A DNA stretch of 64,000 bases from Acinetobacter pittii ANC 4050 (GTDB lineage: Bacteria; Pseudomonadota; Gammaproteobacteria; Pseudomonadales; Moraxellaceae), in contig NZ_KB976987.1 in assembly GCF_000399685.1 (NCBI RefSeq), positions 2,151,647 through 2,215,646 of the forward strand. The letters are read 5' to 3'. Position 1 is the first letter of the stretch; each line of letters begins with the position of its first letter. This document shows, in pieces, positions 55,801-64,000 of the stretch. Below the pieces are notes generated by a model. It saw only the letters and a program-made list of their open reading frames with translations. It had not been told where the DNA came from and made no database searches. The translations under genes and the position numbers were made by a program.

Positions 55801-55890
55801 TACTGTTGCCAGAAACATATAAATACCAAAAGAAACCAAGAATAATGTCATCAATAAGCGCTGTGCATAAACACTTGACACCGCAGTCAT
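52846..55890 (-). CDS. ftsK: DNA translocase FtsK
   Basis: 1014 residues. The N-terminus has four membrane helices (TLFLVSFGIYMFLATVTYTPF and others), then a long glutamine/glutamate-rich linker to about residue 520, then the RecA-like motor: Walker A TTGSGKSVAVN, Walker B SIVIVADEFADM and LLLATQRPSVDVITG. The C-terminal winged-helix gamma domain (TSSLQRKFSLGYNRAARIIDQME) reads KOPS. It pumps chromosome DNA at the septum and activates XerCD at dif. Divergent from trxB. Confidence 0.97.
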   Translation of the reverse strand: MTAVSSVYAQRLLMTLFLVSFGIYMFLATVTYTPFDPGWMHISSDTQQVSNASGIAGAWIADLLFGFLGWASLLIPIFLFIEAIQVWWPRSFLNRPFRYAAQFFLILVVSSLLYLHWNVPADTLDNAAGGIIGYELGQSLSQLLTIYGATFFLLVFGVVLFTLAFGVQWSKTWVTLKATPSYLQDLFYKNVSPSESDYDLTTQPANKAAVVKVAQNAETNANASDEKEISAPSETAQPQATTRHDAVAERLFADVLAKEQSRPEPVAEAPVVNTQNFEHTLEQAHKLEKDSQRLVATGEVWRALQRDDASYKQEIDALLRAADDSTEQVPAREQFQQTISQVNQNQPTLKQDLHGLDWNDDEIFDELLAAVPNSKTATDVHTPFVQDQHVEVEPTSQSVNIVSETPSPVSNLNQSPKNLANEQVFEDFDDLLIDEDIAPAEPVRASSYAQSSAFVKAPIQTTIQADKLSKEEFIEAWQETAGKPQENSDFDEDDFDFDAPLTDASGRPMSRAMQVAKKRLDLPTLPGLDLLDKVDPNKKVNFTEEQLSRLSELLEIKLQEFNVKAQVVEAQPGPVVTRFELDLAPGVKASKVTNISRDLARSMSMASVRVVEVIPGKPYIGIEVPNSAREMVRLIELLETPTYRDPSALISMAMGKDISGNPVLTDLAKAPHMLVAGTTGSGKSVAVNSMILSMLLKYTPDQLRLILIDPKQLELANYNDIPHLLTPVVTDMKDAVSALNWCVNEMERRYKLMSFLKIRKLSDYNRKVEEAIANGEDLIDPTWKPSDSATQERAPRLTPLPSIVIVADEFADMIMQVGKKAEEMITRLAQKSRAAGIHLLLATQRPSVDVITGLIKANIPTRVALRVNSKIDSRTILDAGGAEDLLGHGDMLFLGPGKIEPERVHGAFISDDEVNRICDAWRERGEPDYIDEILTPFDEEPASRGFEEGEGGPDRDALYDQCVSFVLETRKASTSSLQRKFSLGYNRAARIIDQMEENGIVSSMGPNGKRDILV

Positions 55891-57110
<1,220 letters not shown>

Positions 57111-57123
57111 TTCAATCGATGCA

Positions 57124-57158
57124 AAAGACATCCAATAAATAATTGGATGTCTTTTTTT
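57124..57158. terminator. bidirectional terminator after trxB
   Basis: Stem AAAGACATCCAAT/ATTGGATGTCTTT with T-runs on both strands, between convergent genes. Confidence 0.9.
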
Positions 57159-57165
57159 ATAATGT

Positions 57166-57465
57166 TTATCGCTTCATATTTTCAAAATGGTCTAAATGTG
57201 TAAAACGTCCTGATCTCGTCTGATATTGGTCAATCAAAGGAACTAACCGTTGAAAGTGCTCAGACTGAACATGTCGATCTAACGCAGCTCGATCCACCCA
57301 TTCCTCAATAAAAACAAAATGTCCTAAATTTTTTATATCATGATATAAATCGTACGCAACACATCCTTCTTCACGTCTCGTTTTATCAACAAGCTCTTGA
57401 TAAAGTGGTAAAACAAAATCAATTTTTTTAATATCAATAAAATCTTCTGCAATAAGTTTTAGCAT
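57166..57465 (-). CDS. antibiotic biosynthesis monooxygenase (ABM) domain protein, YgiN-like
   Basis: 99 residues from the ATG at 57463-57465. A single ferredoxin-like ABM domain: LKLIAEDFIDIKKIDFVLPL, REEGCVAYDLYHDIKNLGHFVFIEEWVDRAALDRHVQSEHF is the classic ABM pattern. Relatives include quinol monooxygenase YgiN. The reaction here is unknown. A standalone gene convergent with trxB. Confidence 0.85.
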   Translation of the reverse strand: MLKLIAEDFIDIKKIDFVLPLYQELVDKTRREEGCVAYDLYHDIKNLGHFVFIEEWVDRAALDRHVQSEHFQRLVPLIDQYQTRSGRFTHLDHFENMKR

Positions 57466-57573
57466 CACGCGAACCTTTTCTATTCATGCATGCATGCTAA
57501 AGTTGAACAATAAAAATTGTCAATGAAGCTTAGTTACGTTAATTTTGAATTATTCCATTTCATTTTATCTTCT

Positions 57574-58305
57574 ATGCAGAAACTTCCGCTCTCTCAATTC
57601 ATTTTTCCTGACCCTATTGAAGCCGATCCAGATGGGCATGGTTTAATTTGTATCGGTGCCGACCTCTCCCCTTCTACATTATATGAAGCTTATACGCATG
57701 GTCTTTTTCCATGGTTTAATGAAGATGAACCCATTTGTTGGTGGAGTCCAGAACCTCGTTGCGTGATCTATCCTCAAAACTATAAACCAAGTAAATCGCT
57801 CATTCGGAATATGAAAAAGTACGATTACACCATTACGGTAAATCATGCCTTTGAACAAGTTATTCGCTCTTGCTCTCTACCAAGAAGTTATGCGGATGAA
57901 ACATGGATTAGCGAGGATATTATTCAAGGTTACTGCGAGATGTTTAACGCGGGCTACGGTTACAGTATTGAAGTTTGGCAAGAAGAGGATCTTGTAGGAG
58001 GTTTATACGGTGTTACGATTGGTAAAGGATGTTTCGGTGAGTCAATGTTTAGCAATGAAACCGATGTTTCAAAAATGGCTTTTTATACTTTAATGCTCAT
58101 TGGACAAGAAAATCAGCTGCCATGGATAGACTGCCAACTTGTCAATAGTCACCTAATTAGTCTGGGAGCCAGTACACTTTCTCGTCAAGACTACTTAAAA
58201 TCGTTACAAGATGTAATTATTCACCCCTCTATCAATTGGAAAAAGTATCAAGAACGTGTATTTTCAAGTAAAACAATAGCATTAGATGCAAAATTAATGG
58301 AATGA
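57574..58305 (+). CDS. aat: leucyl/phenylalanyl-tRNA-protein transferase
   Basis: 243 residues from the ATG at 57574 ([21 protein letters not shown]), which fits the family start; the open frame extends to 57517 but that part does not match. Family signatures: [54 protein letters not shown] and GCFGESMFS. It adds Leu or Phe to N-terminal Lys/Arg, creating ClpS/ClpAP degradation signals. The Bpt gene follows 18 bp later; together they form an N-end-rule operon. Confidence 0.95.
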   Translation: MQKLPLSQFIFPDPIEADPDGHGLICIGADLSPSTLYEAYTHGLFPWFNEDEPICWWSPEPRCVIYPQNYKPSKSLIRNMKKYDYTITVNHAFEQVIRSCSLPRSYADETWISEDIIQGYCEMFNAGYGYSIEVWQEEDLVGGLYGVTIGKGCFGESMFSNETDVSKMAFYTLMLIGQENQLPWIDCQLVNSHLISLGASTLSRQDYLKSLQDVIIHPSINWKKYQERVFSSKTIALDAKLME

Positions 58306-58323
58306 TAACAGGAGGGACCAATC

Positions 58324-59139
58324 ATGAAATCATATCACCCGAAGTCCCTTTTAAATGATCTGCAGTATTATATTACTCCGCCTCATGATTGCAGCTACTT
58401 AGAAAATAAATCTGCACGCATGGTGTTTTTAGACCCTATCCATCGAATTGATGTTGTCACCCTTTCAGAACTTTCTCGTTTAGGCTTTCGTCGTAGTGGT
58501 GACTTTGTTTATCGCCCTGAATGTCACTTATGTCGACAATGTTTGTCTTGTCGTGTTCCAGTGGCCGATTTCCAAATGAATAGCATGCAAAAAAAAGCAT
58601 GGAAACGGAATCAAGATCTCACCATGACTGTGCTGCCTACGCGACAGGCAGCACAAATTCATTATGATTTATACGAACGCTACATTAATGAACGTCATGC
58701 AGATGGCGATATGTTTCCACCTAGCTTAGATCAGTTTGAAAAGTTTTTAGTACATAGTTGTACAGATAGTTTTTTTCTTGAGCTTTGGAAAGACAATCGT
58801 CTCATTAGCGTTTCTACTTGCGATTTAATGGATGATGGACTATCGGCTGTCTATACGTTTTTTGATCCAGACGAGCATCGCAGATCACTTGGTGTGTATT
58901 CTATTCTTAACCAAATTGAATATGTTAAATCGCTCGGTTTAGAGTACCTTTATTTAGGCTATTGGGTACCGCATTCAGCCAAAATGAACTATAAGTCGCA
59001 ATATACACCTTTAGAACTTCTACTTGATGGACAATGGCGTCGTTTAAACCGATCATTGTCACCAGAAGAAATTCAACAGCTAGGTACTTCTCTTATGACA
59101 ACGTTACCTTCTGAATGGAACAATTTAATCATTAAATAA
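58324..59139 (+). CDS. bpt: aspartate/glutamate leucyltransferase (Bpt/Ate-type)
   Basis: 271 residues with GGAGGGA before the ATG. Arginyltransferase-like fold: N-terminal CSYLENKSARMVFLDP, the cysteine cluster CHLCRQCLSCRVPV that may bind a metal, and YLGYWVPHSAKMNYKSQYTPLELL. Bacterial Bpt transfers Leu to N-terminal Asp or Glu, feeding the same ClpS pathway as Aat. Directly follows aat. Its last codons overlap the convergent rimI by 15 bp. Confidence 0.93.
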   Translation: MKSYHPKSLLNDLQYYITPPHDCSYLENKSARMVFLDPIHRIDVVTLSELSRLGFRRSGDFVYRPECHLCRQCLSCRVPVADFQMNSMQKKAWKRNQDLTMTVLPTRQAAQIHYDLYERYINERHADGDMFPPSLDQFEKFLVHSCTDSFFLELWKDNRLISVSTCDLMDDGLSAVYTFFDPDEHRRSLGVYSILNQIEYVKSLGLEYLYLGYWVPHSAKMNYKSQYTPLELLLDGQWRRLNRSLSPEEIQQLGTSLMTTLPSEWNNLIIK

Positions 59140-59586
59140 AGATGCGAAATCATCTGTACAGGTTTTTACCATAATGACTGCGTGTTCCCGCCCGCCATCT
59201 TGGGTAGGATAATAATTGCGACGCAGATCAATTTGGTGAAAGCCTGTTTTTTCATATAAACCGATAGCAGCTTTATTACTTTCACGGACTTCTAAAAAGA
59301 TTTGTACGGGCTGATTTTCTAATTTTTCAATTGATAAATTTAATAACTCATATCCTAAACCCTGCCCTTGCATTTTAGGATCAATTGCCATGAGCAATAA
59401 ATTCGCTTCATCTAAAACAGGCTGTAAAATACAAAAACCCACCACTCTGTTTTGTGACTCAATCACTGTGCATTGGTAAGAATTCAAAGATTCTATAAAT
59501 TGCTGTTTTGACCACGGATGTGTTTGAACTGATTTTTCAATTTGAACAACAATATCAACATCAGTATTTTGCATAATACGAATCAT
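59125..59586 (-). CDS. rimI: ribosomal protein alanine N-acetyltransferase RimI-like
   Basis: 153 residues from the ATG at 59584-59586 (MIRIMQNTDVDIVVQIEKSV); the longer frame reads over promoter DNA. GNAT fold: acetyl-CoA loop MAIDPKMQGQGLGYELL and C-terminal LEVRESNKAAIGLYEKTGF, the RimI signature. RimI acetylates the N-terminal alanine of ribosomal protein S18. Overlaps the convergent bpt by 15 bp. Confidence 0.88.
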   Translation of the reverse strand: MIRIMQNTDVDIVVQIEKSVQTHPWSKQQFIESLNSYQCTVIESQNRVVGFCILQPVLDEANLLLMAIDPKMQGQGLGYELLNLSIEKLENQPVQIFLEVRESNKAAIGLYEKTGFHQIDLRRNYYPTQDGGREHAVIMVKTCTDDFASLFND

Positions 59587-59651
59587 GAGTCTCAACGCAA
59601 TGAAGATTCTAAAGTAGTGCGTATTATAAAAACTTCCCAAGAAAAAACGAG

Positions 59652-59685
59652 CAAAAAAAAGGACAATTGATTTGCCCTTTTTTTA
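59652..59685 (-). terminator. terminator of the first PF10118-type gene
   Basis: Imperfect stem AAAAAGG(A)CAA / TTG(C)CCTTTTT with a T-run on the minus strand, just after the stop codon. Confidence 0.75.
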
Positions 59686-59693
59686 AAGTAATT

Positions 59694-60569
59694 TTAAAGA
59701 CCTAATTTTTCACGCCACGTTGCCAACAATGCTGTGGTATCCGAATCATTTGGATGAAATTTTGGTCTTAAAAAATCAAGTAGTTCTGGAATTTGACGAG
59801 TCATAAAACCTTTACGACCATACATGAACTTAAGCATGTACTTCGTATCTTTCCAAGTTAATTTATCATCAGTCTTGAGTAACTTCGCAGTAAAATAAGA
59901 TTGAGTTGCGAAGATTAATGCCATTGCAATAATCAAAGCTGTTGAACGCATAAAATAAGCTTTCGGACCTTGCCCATACATGCTTGTATACACATCAAAT
60001 GCCACAGCTTTATGTTCATTTTCTTCAACTGCATGCCACATCCACAAATGATACATAGTGTCATCTTGGAACATAGCCTGAATTTCAGGGTTTTGCAAAA
60101 GTTCAGCGGCAATCGTCGATGTAAAATGCTCTAGCGCACATGTTCCTGTCAAATCAATCATTTCTTTGGTATAGCCAAAAGGTTTCATTAATTTGGTTAC
60201 AACAGCTGTACCCATCTTAATGACTTTTCCAGTTTGCTTTTCCATATGACGCACATCATAACCATAAGCCTGTGCAGAAGCATTAAATGCTAAATGCTCT
60301 TTCGAATGCATCGCTTCTTGACCAATAAAAGCACTAATTTCTTTTTGAAGATCTGGATCTGCAAGCTTTGGATCATTTCGAACAGCACGCGTACTATTTA
60401 CAAAGAACTGTTCACCCTCAGGAAAAAGGGCTGATAATGCTGTCATGAAATGTGTTAATGCTGCATCATAATTCGCCCAATAGCGTGGGACCTGAGCAAA
60501 TTCAAAGTCCATACGACGTACAGGAAAACTAGCACCAGCACGATTGGAAATATTTACCTTAGCATTCAT
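59694..60569 (-). CDS. metal-dependent hydrolase family protein (PF10118-like), paralogue A
   Basis: 291 residues. Starts MNAKVNISNRAGASFPVRRMDFEF. The putative metal site is a set of His/Glu helices: EISAFIGQEAMHSKEHLAFN, TCALEHFTSTIAAELL and HAVEENEHKAVAFDVY, a ferritin-like arrangement. A hydrophobic stretch about residues 209-226 may contact the membrane. The family is annotated as a predicted metal-dependent hydrolase with no known substrate. The neighbour at 60803-61684 is a clear paralogue, about 60% similar by eye. Each has its own terminator. Confidence 0.82.
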   Translation of the reverse strand: MNAKVNISNRAGASFPVRRMDFEFAQVPRYWANYDAALTHFMTALSALFPEGEQFFVNSTRAVRNDPKLADPDLQKEISAFIGQEAMHSKEHLAFNASAQAYGYDVRHMEKQTGKVIKMGTAVVTKLMKPFGYTKEMIDLTGTCALEHFTSTIAAELLQNPEIQAMFQDDTMYHLWMWHAVEENEHKAVAFDVYTSMYGQGPKAYFMRSTALIIAMALIFATQSYFTAKLLKTDDKLTWKDTKYMLKFMYGRKGFMTRQIPELLDFLRPKFHPNDSDTTALLATWREKLGL

Positions 60570-60756
60570 CTCAGACTCCTTTTAAGTGAATAGCTAATTC
60601 ACATATAACTTTATTTATTTTCTTAATATTTATAATCATACGTCTTTCGATGTACCAATTAAGTGCAGATGAGGACAGAGAAATATCAGATGAGGTCATT
60701 CATAGACGCATAAAGGTGCAAAACCTAAGATGTCTCTCGTTGAACTCGATATAGAA

Positions 60757-60784
60757 AATAAAAAAGGACCAATATTGGTCCTTT
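60757..60784 (-). terminator. terminator of the second PF10118-type gene
   Basis: A 10-bp-arm palindrome (AAAGGACCAA/TTGGTCCTTT) followed by a T-run on the minus strand. Confidence 0.85.
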
Positions 60785-60802
60785 ATAAATCATGAATTGA
60801 AA

Positions 60803-61684
60803 CTATAAACCTAATTTTGCCTTCCAGTTTTTCAATAGGCCCACGGTATCTAGATCATTTGGATGAAAACCAGGTTTAAAGTAAGCCAACATTTCCTTAG
60901 CCATACCACTAATAATGCCTTTAGATGGGCTGTATCCGTATTTATAAATTACTGATAGTTCAGCTAAATTTAACTTGTTGTCTTGCTTTAATAAACGAAG
61001 TACAAAAGATGACTGGATCAAAAAGATTAAAGTCATAGCAAACACTAAAGAACTGGTTCGTAAAGCATAAGCTTTTACACCTTTACCAAATACACCTTCG
61101 TATACATCAAAAGCTACGGCTTTATGCTCATTTTCTTCAATAGCATGCCAATACCACATGGTAGACATCGTCTCATCTGTCATAAGCTCTTGAATGTGCT
61201 TATTGACTAATAATTGAGAAGCAATAGTAGCGGTAAAATGTTCAAGAGCCGTCGTAGCAGTCAGGTCAACCATTTGTTTCGTCATACCGAAAGGTTTAAC
61301 AATTTTTACGAAAGCTTTAATTGCTGTTTGAATCGCCGTATCGGTAAACTTCTCTAATGTTTCTATATCGTGACCAAACTTTTGAGCGGAAGCATTAAAG
61401 TTCACATGCTCTTGAGTATGCATTGCTTCTTGCCCGATAAAAGCACTAATTTCTTTTTGTAGTGCTTCATCATCTTTAATCGCTGGGTGATAACGTACTG
61501 CTCGTACACTATCTATAAAGAATTTCTCACCAGCTGGGAACAATGCTGACAATGCACTCATAAAATGTGTGAGTCCAGCAGAACCATTCATCCAATATTC
61601 TGGTACATCATTAAAGTCAAAATTCATACGACGTACTGGAAAGCTTGCACCGGCACGATTGGTAATATTCACTTTAGCATTCAT
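60803..61684 (-). CDS. metal-dependent hydrolase family protein (PF10118-like), paralogue B
   Basis: 293 residues from the ATG at 61682-61684, which follows GGAG; the frame extends to a TTG at 61690. Like paralogue A it begins MNAKVNITNRAGASFPVRRM and carries EISAFIGQEAMHTQEHVNFN, TTALEHFTATIASQLL and HAIEENEHKAVAFDVY, with a hydrophobic stretch near residue 215. The two genes are tandem copies that diverged while keeping every candidate metal ligand. Function unknown. Confidence 0.82.
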   Translation of the reverse strand: MNAKVNITNRAGASFPVRRMNFDFNDVPEYWMNGSAGLTHFMSALSALFPAGEKFFIDSVRAVRYHPAIKDDEALQKEISAFIGQEAMHTQEHVNFNASAQKFGHDIETLEKFTDTAIQTAIKAFVKIVKPFGMTKQMVDLTATTALEHFTATIASQLLVNKHIQELMTDETMSTMWYWHAIEENEHKAVAFDVYEGVFGKGVKAYALRTSSLVFAMTLIFLIQSSFVLRLLKQDNKLNLAELSVIYKYGYSPSKGIISGMAKEMLAYFKPGFHPNDLDTVGLLKNWKAKLGL

Positions 61685-61843
61685 ACCCAAAGCTCCTTGA
61701 TAAGTAACCTTAGTTACTTAAACTTTATTGTTCGTTTTCTTGATTCTTATCATACAAATTTAATAAAAAGGATTAAGGGTAAATAAGGACATTGAAATAT
61801 CAGTTAAGGCCAGCTTTTATAGTAATTGTTAGACAATTAAGTA

Positions 61844-61876
61844 TAAAAAAAGCGCTCTAAAAAGAGCGCTTTTTTT
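61844..61876 (-). terminator. terminator of tuf
   Basis: A near-perfect 14-bp stem (AAAAAAAGCGCTCT/AGAGCGCTTTTTTT) with a 4-nt loop and T-runs on both strands, just after the tuf stop. Confidence 0.92.
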
Positions 61877-61888
61877 CACTGAAAGTGA

Positions 61889-63079
61889 TTATGCAGTTAC
61901 TTTCGCAACAACACCAGCACCTACAGTACGACCACCTTCACGGATCGCAAAACGTAGACCTGGGTCCATTGCGATTGGGTGGATTAATTCTACTGACATT
62001 TCAACGTTGTCGCCTGGCATAACCATTTCAACGCCGTCTTGTAATTGGATTGCACCAGTTACGTCAGTTGTACGGAAGTAGAACTGTGGACGGTAACCAT
62101 TTAAGAATGGAGTGTGACGACCACCTTCTTCTTTAGAAAGTACGTATACTTCTGCGTCGAATTTAGTGTGCGGCTTGATTGTACCTGGTTTAGCAAGTAC
62201 TTGACCACGTTGCACGTCTTCACGCTTAGTACCACGAAGTAAGATACCACAGTTCTCACCTGCACGGCCTTCGTCAAGAAGTTTACGGAACATTTCTACG
62301 CCAGTTACAGTTGTTTTAACTGTATCTTTAATACCAACGATCTCTACTTCTTCACCAACTTTAACGATACCAGCTTCTACACGGCCTGTTACTACAGTAC
62401 CACGACCAGAAATTGAGAATACGTCTTCGATTGGCATTAAGAATGCTTTGTCGATAGCACGTTCTGGTTCTGGGATGTAAGAGTCAAGCGCTTCAACAAG
62501 AGCAAGAACTGAAGGCTCGCCATATTGACCAGCATCGCCTTCCAACGCTTTAAGCGCAGAACCACGGATAACTGGAGTGTCATCACCTGGGAAGTCATAA
62601 GTAGAAAGAAGTTCACGAACTTCCATTTCTACTAATTCAAGTAATTCTTCATCATCAACAAGGTCACACTTGTTCAAGAATACGATGATGTAAGGTACAC
62701 CAACCTGACGAGAAAGAAGGATGTGTTCACGAGTTTGTGGCATTGGACCGTCAGTCGCAGCACACACAAGGATCGCGCCGTCCATCTGAGCAGCACCAGT
62801 AATCATGTTTTTAACGTAATCGGCGTGGCCCGGGCAGTCAACGTGCGCGTAGTGACGAATTGGAGAATCGTATTCTACGTGTGAAGTATTAATTGTAATA
62901 CCACGTGCTTTTTCTTCAGGTGCTGAGTCGATTTGTGAGTAATCTTTCGCTTCACCGCCGTAAGTTTTTGCACAAATAGTTGCAATCGCAGCAGTTAAAG
63001 TTGTTTTACCATGGTCAACGTGACCGATTGTGCCCACGTTTACGTGTGGCTTATTACGTTCAAACTTGGCTTTAGCCAT
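61889..63079 (-). CDS. tuf: elongation factor Tu
   Basis: 396 residues. G1 [10 protein letters not shown] (about residues 19-28), G2 region [14 protein letters not shown]3 DCPGHADY, G4 NKCDLVDD and the SALKALEGD segment (here GSALKALEG). Domains 2 and 3 follow with the usual [10 protein letters not shown] and [21 protein letters not shown]. It carries aminoacyl-tRNA to the ribosome. AAGGAAG lies before the ATG. It follows fusA after 95 bp, the usual str-type order. Confidence 0.98.
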   Translation of the reverse strand: MAKAKFERNKPHVNVGTIGHVDHGKTTLTAAIATICAKTYGGEAKDYSQIDSAPEEKARGITINTSHVEYDSPIRHYAHVDCPGHADYVKNMITGAAQMDGAILVCAATDGPMPQTREHILLSRQVGVPYIIVFLNKCDLVDDEELLELVEMEVRELLSTYDFPGDDTPVIRGSALKALEGDAGQYGEPSVLALVEALDSYIPEPERAIDKAFLMPIEDVFSISGRGTVVTGRVEAGIVKVGEEVEIVGIKDTVKTTVTGVEMFRKLLDEGRAGENCGILLRGTKREDVQRGQVLAKPGTIKPHTKFDAEVYVLSKEEGGRHTPFLNGYRPQFYFRTTDVTGAIQLQDGVEMVMPGDNVEMSVELIHPIAMDPGLRFAIREGGRTVGAGVVAKVTA

Positions 63080-63101
63080 GATGATCTTCCTTTATAAACT
63101 A

Positions 63102-63124
63102 CTCATGGAGGGTCACCCCATGAG
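63102..63124 (-). promoter_or_regulatory. hairpin in the fusA-tuf spacer
   Basis: A perfect 7-bp inverted repeat (CTCATGG/CCATGAG) with a 9-nt loop lies about 23 bp upstream of the tuf start, with no T-run. It could mark mRNA processing or attenuation between fusA and tuf. Confidence 0.45.
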
Positions 63125-63174
63125 CACTTGGTTTTTAACTAAGAAATTAGTTTGGGCTTATAGTAATCGAAAGA

Positions 63175-64000
63175 TTACTCGTCGTCACCTTTTTTACCGC
63201 CAGATTGGAATTTAGCGATAATGCCTTCAGCCACGTTACGTGGAGTTTCAGCGTATTTAGCAAATTCCATAGAGTAAGTCGCACGACCTTGAGACATAGA
63301 ACGCATTTGAGTCGCGTAACCAAACATCTCAGCAAGAGGAACTTCAGCTTTAATTGCTTTTGTTCCACCAGGAAGATCGTCCATACCTTGAACCATACCA
63401 CGACGACGGTTTAAGTCACCCATGATATCGCCCATGTAGTCTTCTGGAGTTTCTACTTCAACTTTCATGATAGGTTCAAGAAGGATAGGATCCGCTTTCA
63501 TGAAACCATCACGGAAGGCATAAGAACCTGCCATTTTGAACGATAATTCGTCAGAGTCGACGTCATGGTAAGAACCATCGAATAATGTCGCTTTAATACC
63601 AACAACAGGGTAACCAGCCAATACACCATTCTTCATACGTTCTTGAATACCTTTGTCAACCGCGCCAAAGAATTCTTTAGGTACTACACCGCCAACAACT
63701 TCTTCAACGAATTGGTATTCTTTACCAGCTTCTTCAACATCAAGCGGCTCAAGACGTACATATACGTGACCAAACTTACCTTTACCACCAGTTTGACGTA
63801 CGAATTTACCTTCTTGTTCAACAGACTTTTTGATCGTTTCACGGTAAGCAACCATTGGTTTACCAATGTTAGCTTCAACACCGAATTCACGCTTCATACG
63901 GTCAACAATGATGTCAAGGTGAAGCTCACCCATACCAGCAATAATTGTTTGACCAGATTCTTCGTCTGTACGAACGCGGAACGATGGATCTTCCTTAGCC
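63175..64000 (-). CDS. fusA: elongation factor G (partial, N-terminus off the right edge)
   Basis: The frame is open from the stop at 63175-63177 to the right edge, about 275 residues of the roughly 700-residue protein. It reads [20 protein letters not shown], then [18 protein letters not shown] (the domain III/IV junction), then [20 protein letters not shown] and [20 protein letters not shown] (domains IV-V), ending GGKKGDDE. An internal ATG at 63931-63933 is not the start. EF-G drives translocation on the ribosome. tuf follows downstream on the same strand. Confidence 0.97.
   Translation of the reverse strand, partial: AKEDPSFRVRTDEESGQTIIAGMGELHLDIIVDRMKREFGVEANIGKPMVAYRETIKKSVEQEGKFVRQTGGKGKFGHVYVRLEPLDVEEAGKEYQFVEEVVGGVVPKEFFGAVDKGIQERMKNGVLAGYPVVGIKATLFDGSYHDVDSDELSFKMAGSYAFRDGFMKADPILLEPIMKVEVETPEDYMGDIMGDLNRRRGMVQGMDDLPGGTKAIKAEVPLAEMFGYATQMRSMSQGRATYSMEFAKYAETPRNVAEGIIAKFQSGGKKGDDE

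Noticed and set aside
63684..63933. Short ORFs or an internal start within the fusA region
   Set aside because: The EF-G frame is open to the window edge with correct family sequence; the apparent start at 63933 is an internal methionine.

Overview
The window looks like an Acinetobacter chromosome, most likely the A. baumannii/calcoaceticus group. The grounds are moderate-to-low GC, a tmRNA tag reading ANDETYALAA, and characteristic gene sets (pilTU-fur-bamE-rnfH, minCDE, dut-algC-argB, an OlsB-like acyltransferase, aat-bpt, fusA-tuf). This is inferred from the sequence alone; no database was searched.

Layout. (1) 1-5.0 kb: a LysR-type regulator cut by the left edge diverges from a DapA/NanA-family aldolase, followed by a sugar-porter-like MFS transporter and an OprD-like porin. 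This reads as one uptake-and-breakdown unit for an unknown organic acid or sugar acid. (2) 5.0-17.3 kb: an AT-rich accessory region. It holds a compact structured-RNA candidate with competing helices in front of a 12-codon ORF; a small type VI secretion cargo module (two PAAR-type proteins, an HEXXH metallopeptidase, two probable immunity proteins, two more small lipoproteins) bounded by a 21-bp direct repeat; an intact type I-F Cas2-Cas3 gene with no cas1 or csy1-4 beside it; and a 2.85-kb CRISPR array of about 48 repeats whose two arms point in opposite directions. The arms meet at a perfectly palindromic hybrid repeat with no leader, and the right arm ends about 60 bp from the 3' end of ssrA. 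(3) 17.3-33.2 kb: ssrA, a lipoprotein gamma-glutamyltransferase, an EmrAB-type efflux pair, hemB, thiO, a TIGR01777 epimerase, a likely sRNA gene, a glyoxalase-fold protein, an OsmC protein and sbcDC. (4) 33.3-64 kb: mostly housekeeping genes: yggS, pilT/pilU, fur/bamE divergent, rnfH with an NSS-like transporter, bacteriohemerythrin, a YafJ-like amidotransferase, olsB-like, argB-algC, dut, rep, an OmpA-like lipoprotein, a PlsC-type acyltransferase, a voltage-sensor-like membrane protein, minCDE, lysE-like, ftsK, trxB, aat-bpt, rimI, two paralogous PF10118-type hydrolases, tuf and the 3' part of fusA.

The most unusual items are the leaderless divergent CRISPR array next to an orphan cas2-3, the structured RNA at 5154-5400, and the PAAR/metallopeptidase module with its flanking repeats. 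Many start codons below were moved inward from the longest ORF on the basis of ribosome-binding sites and family length; those choices are stated in each entry.
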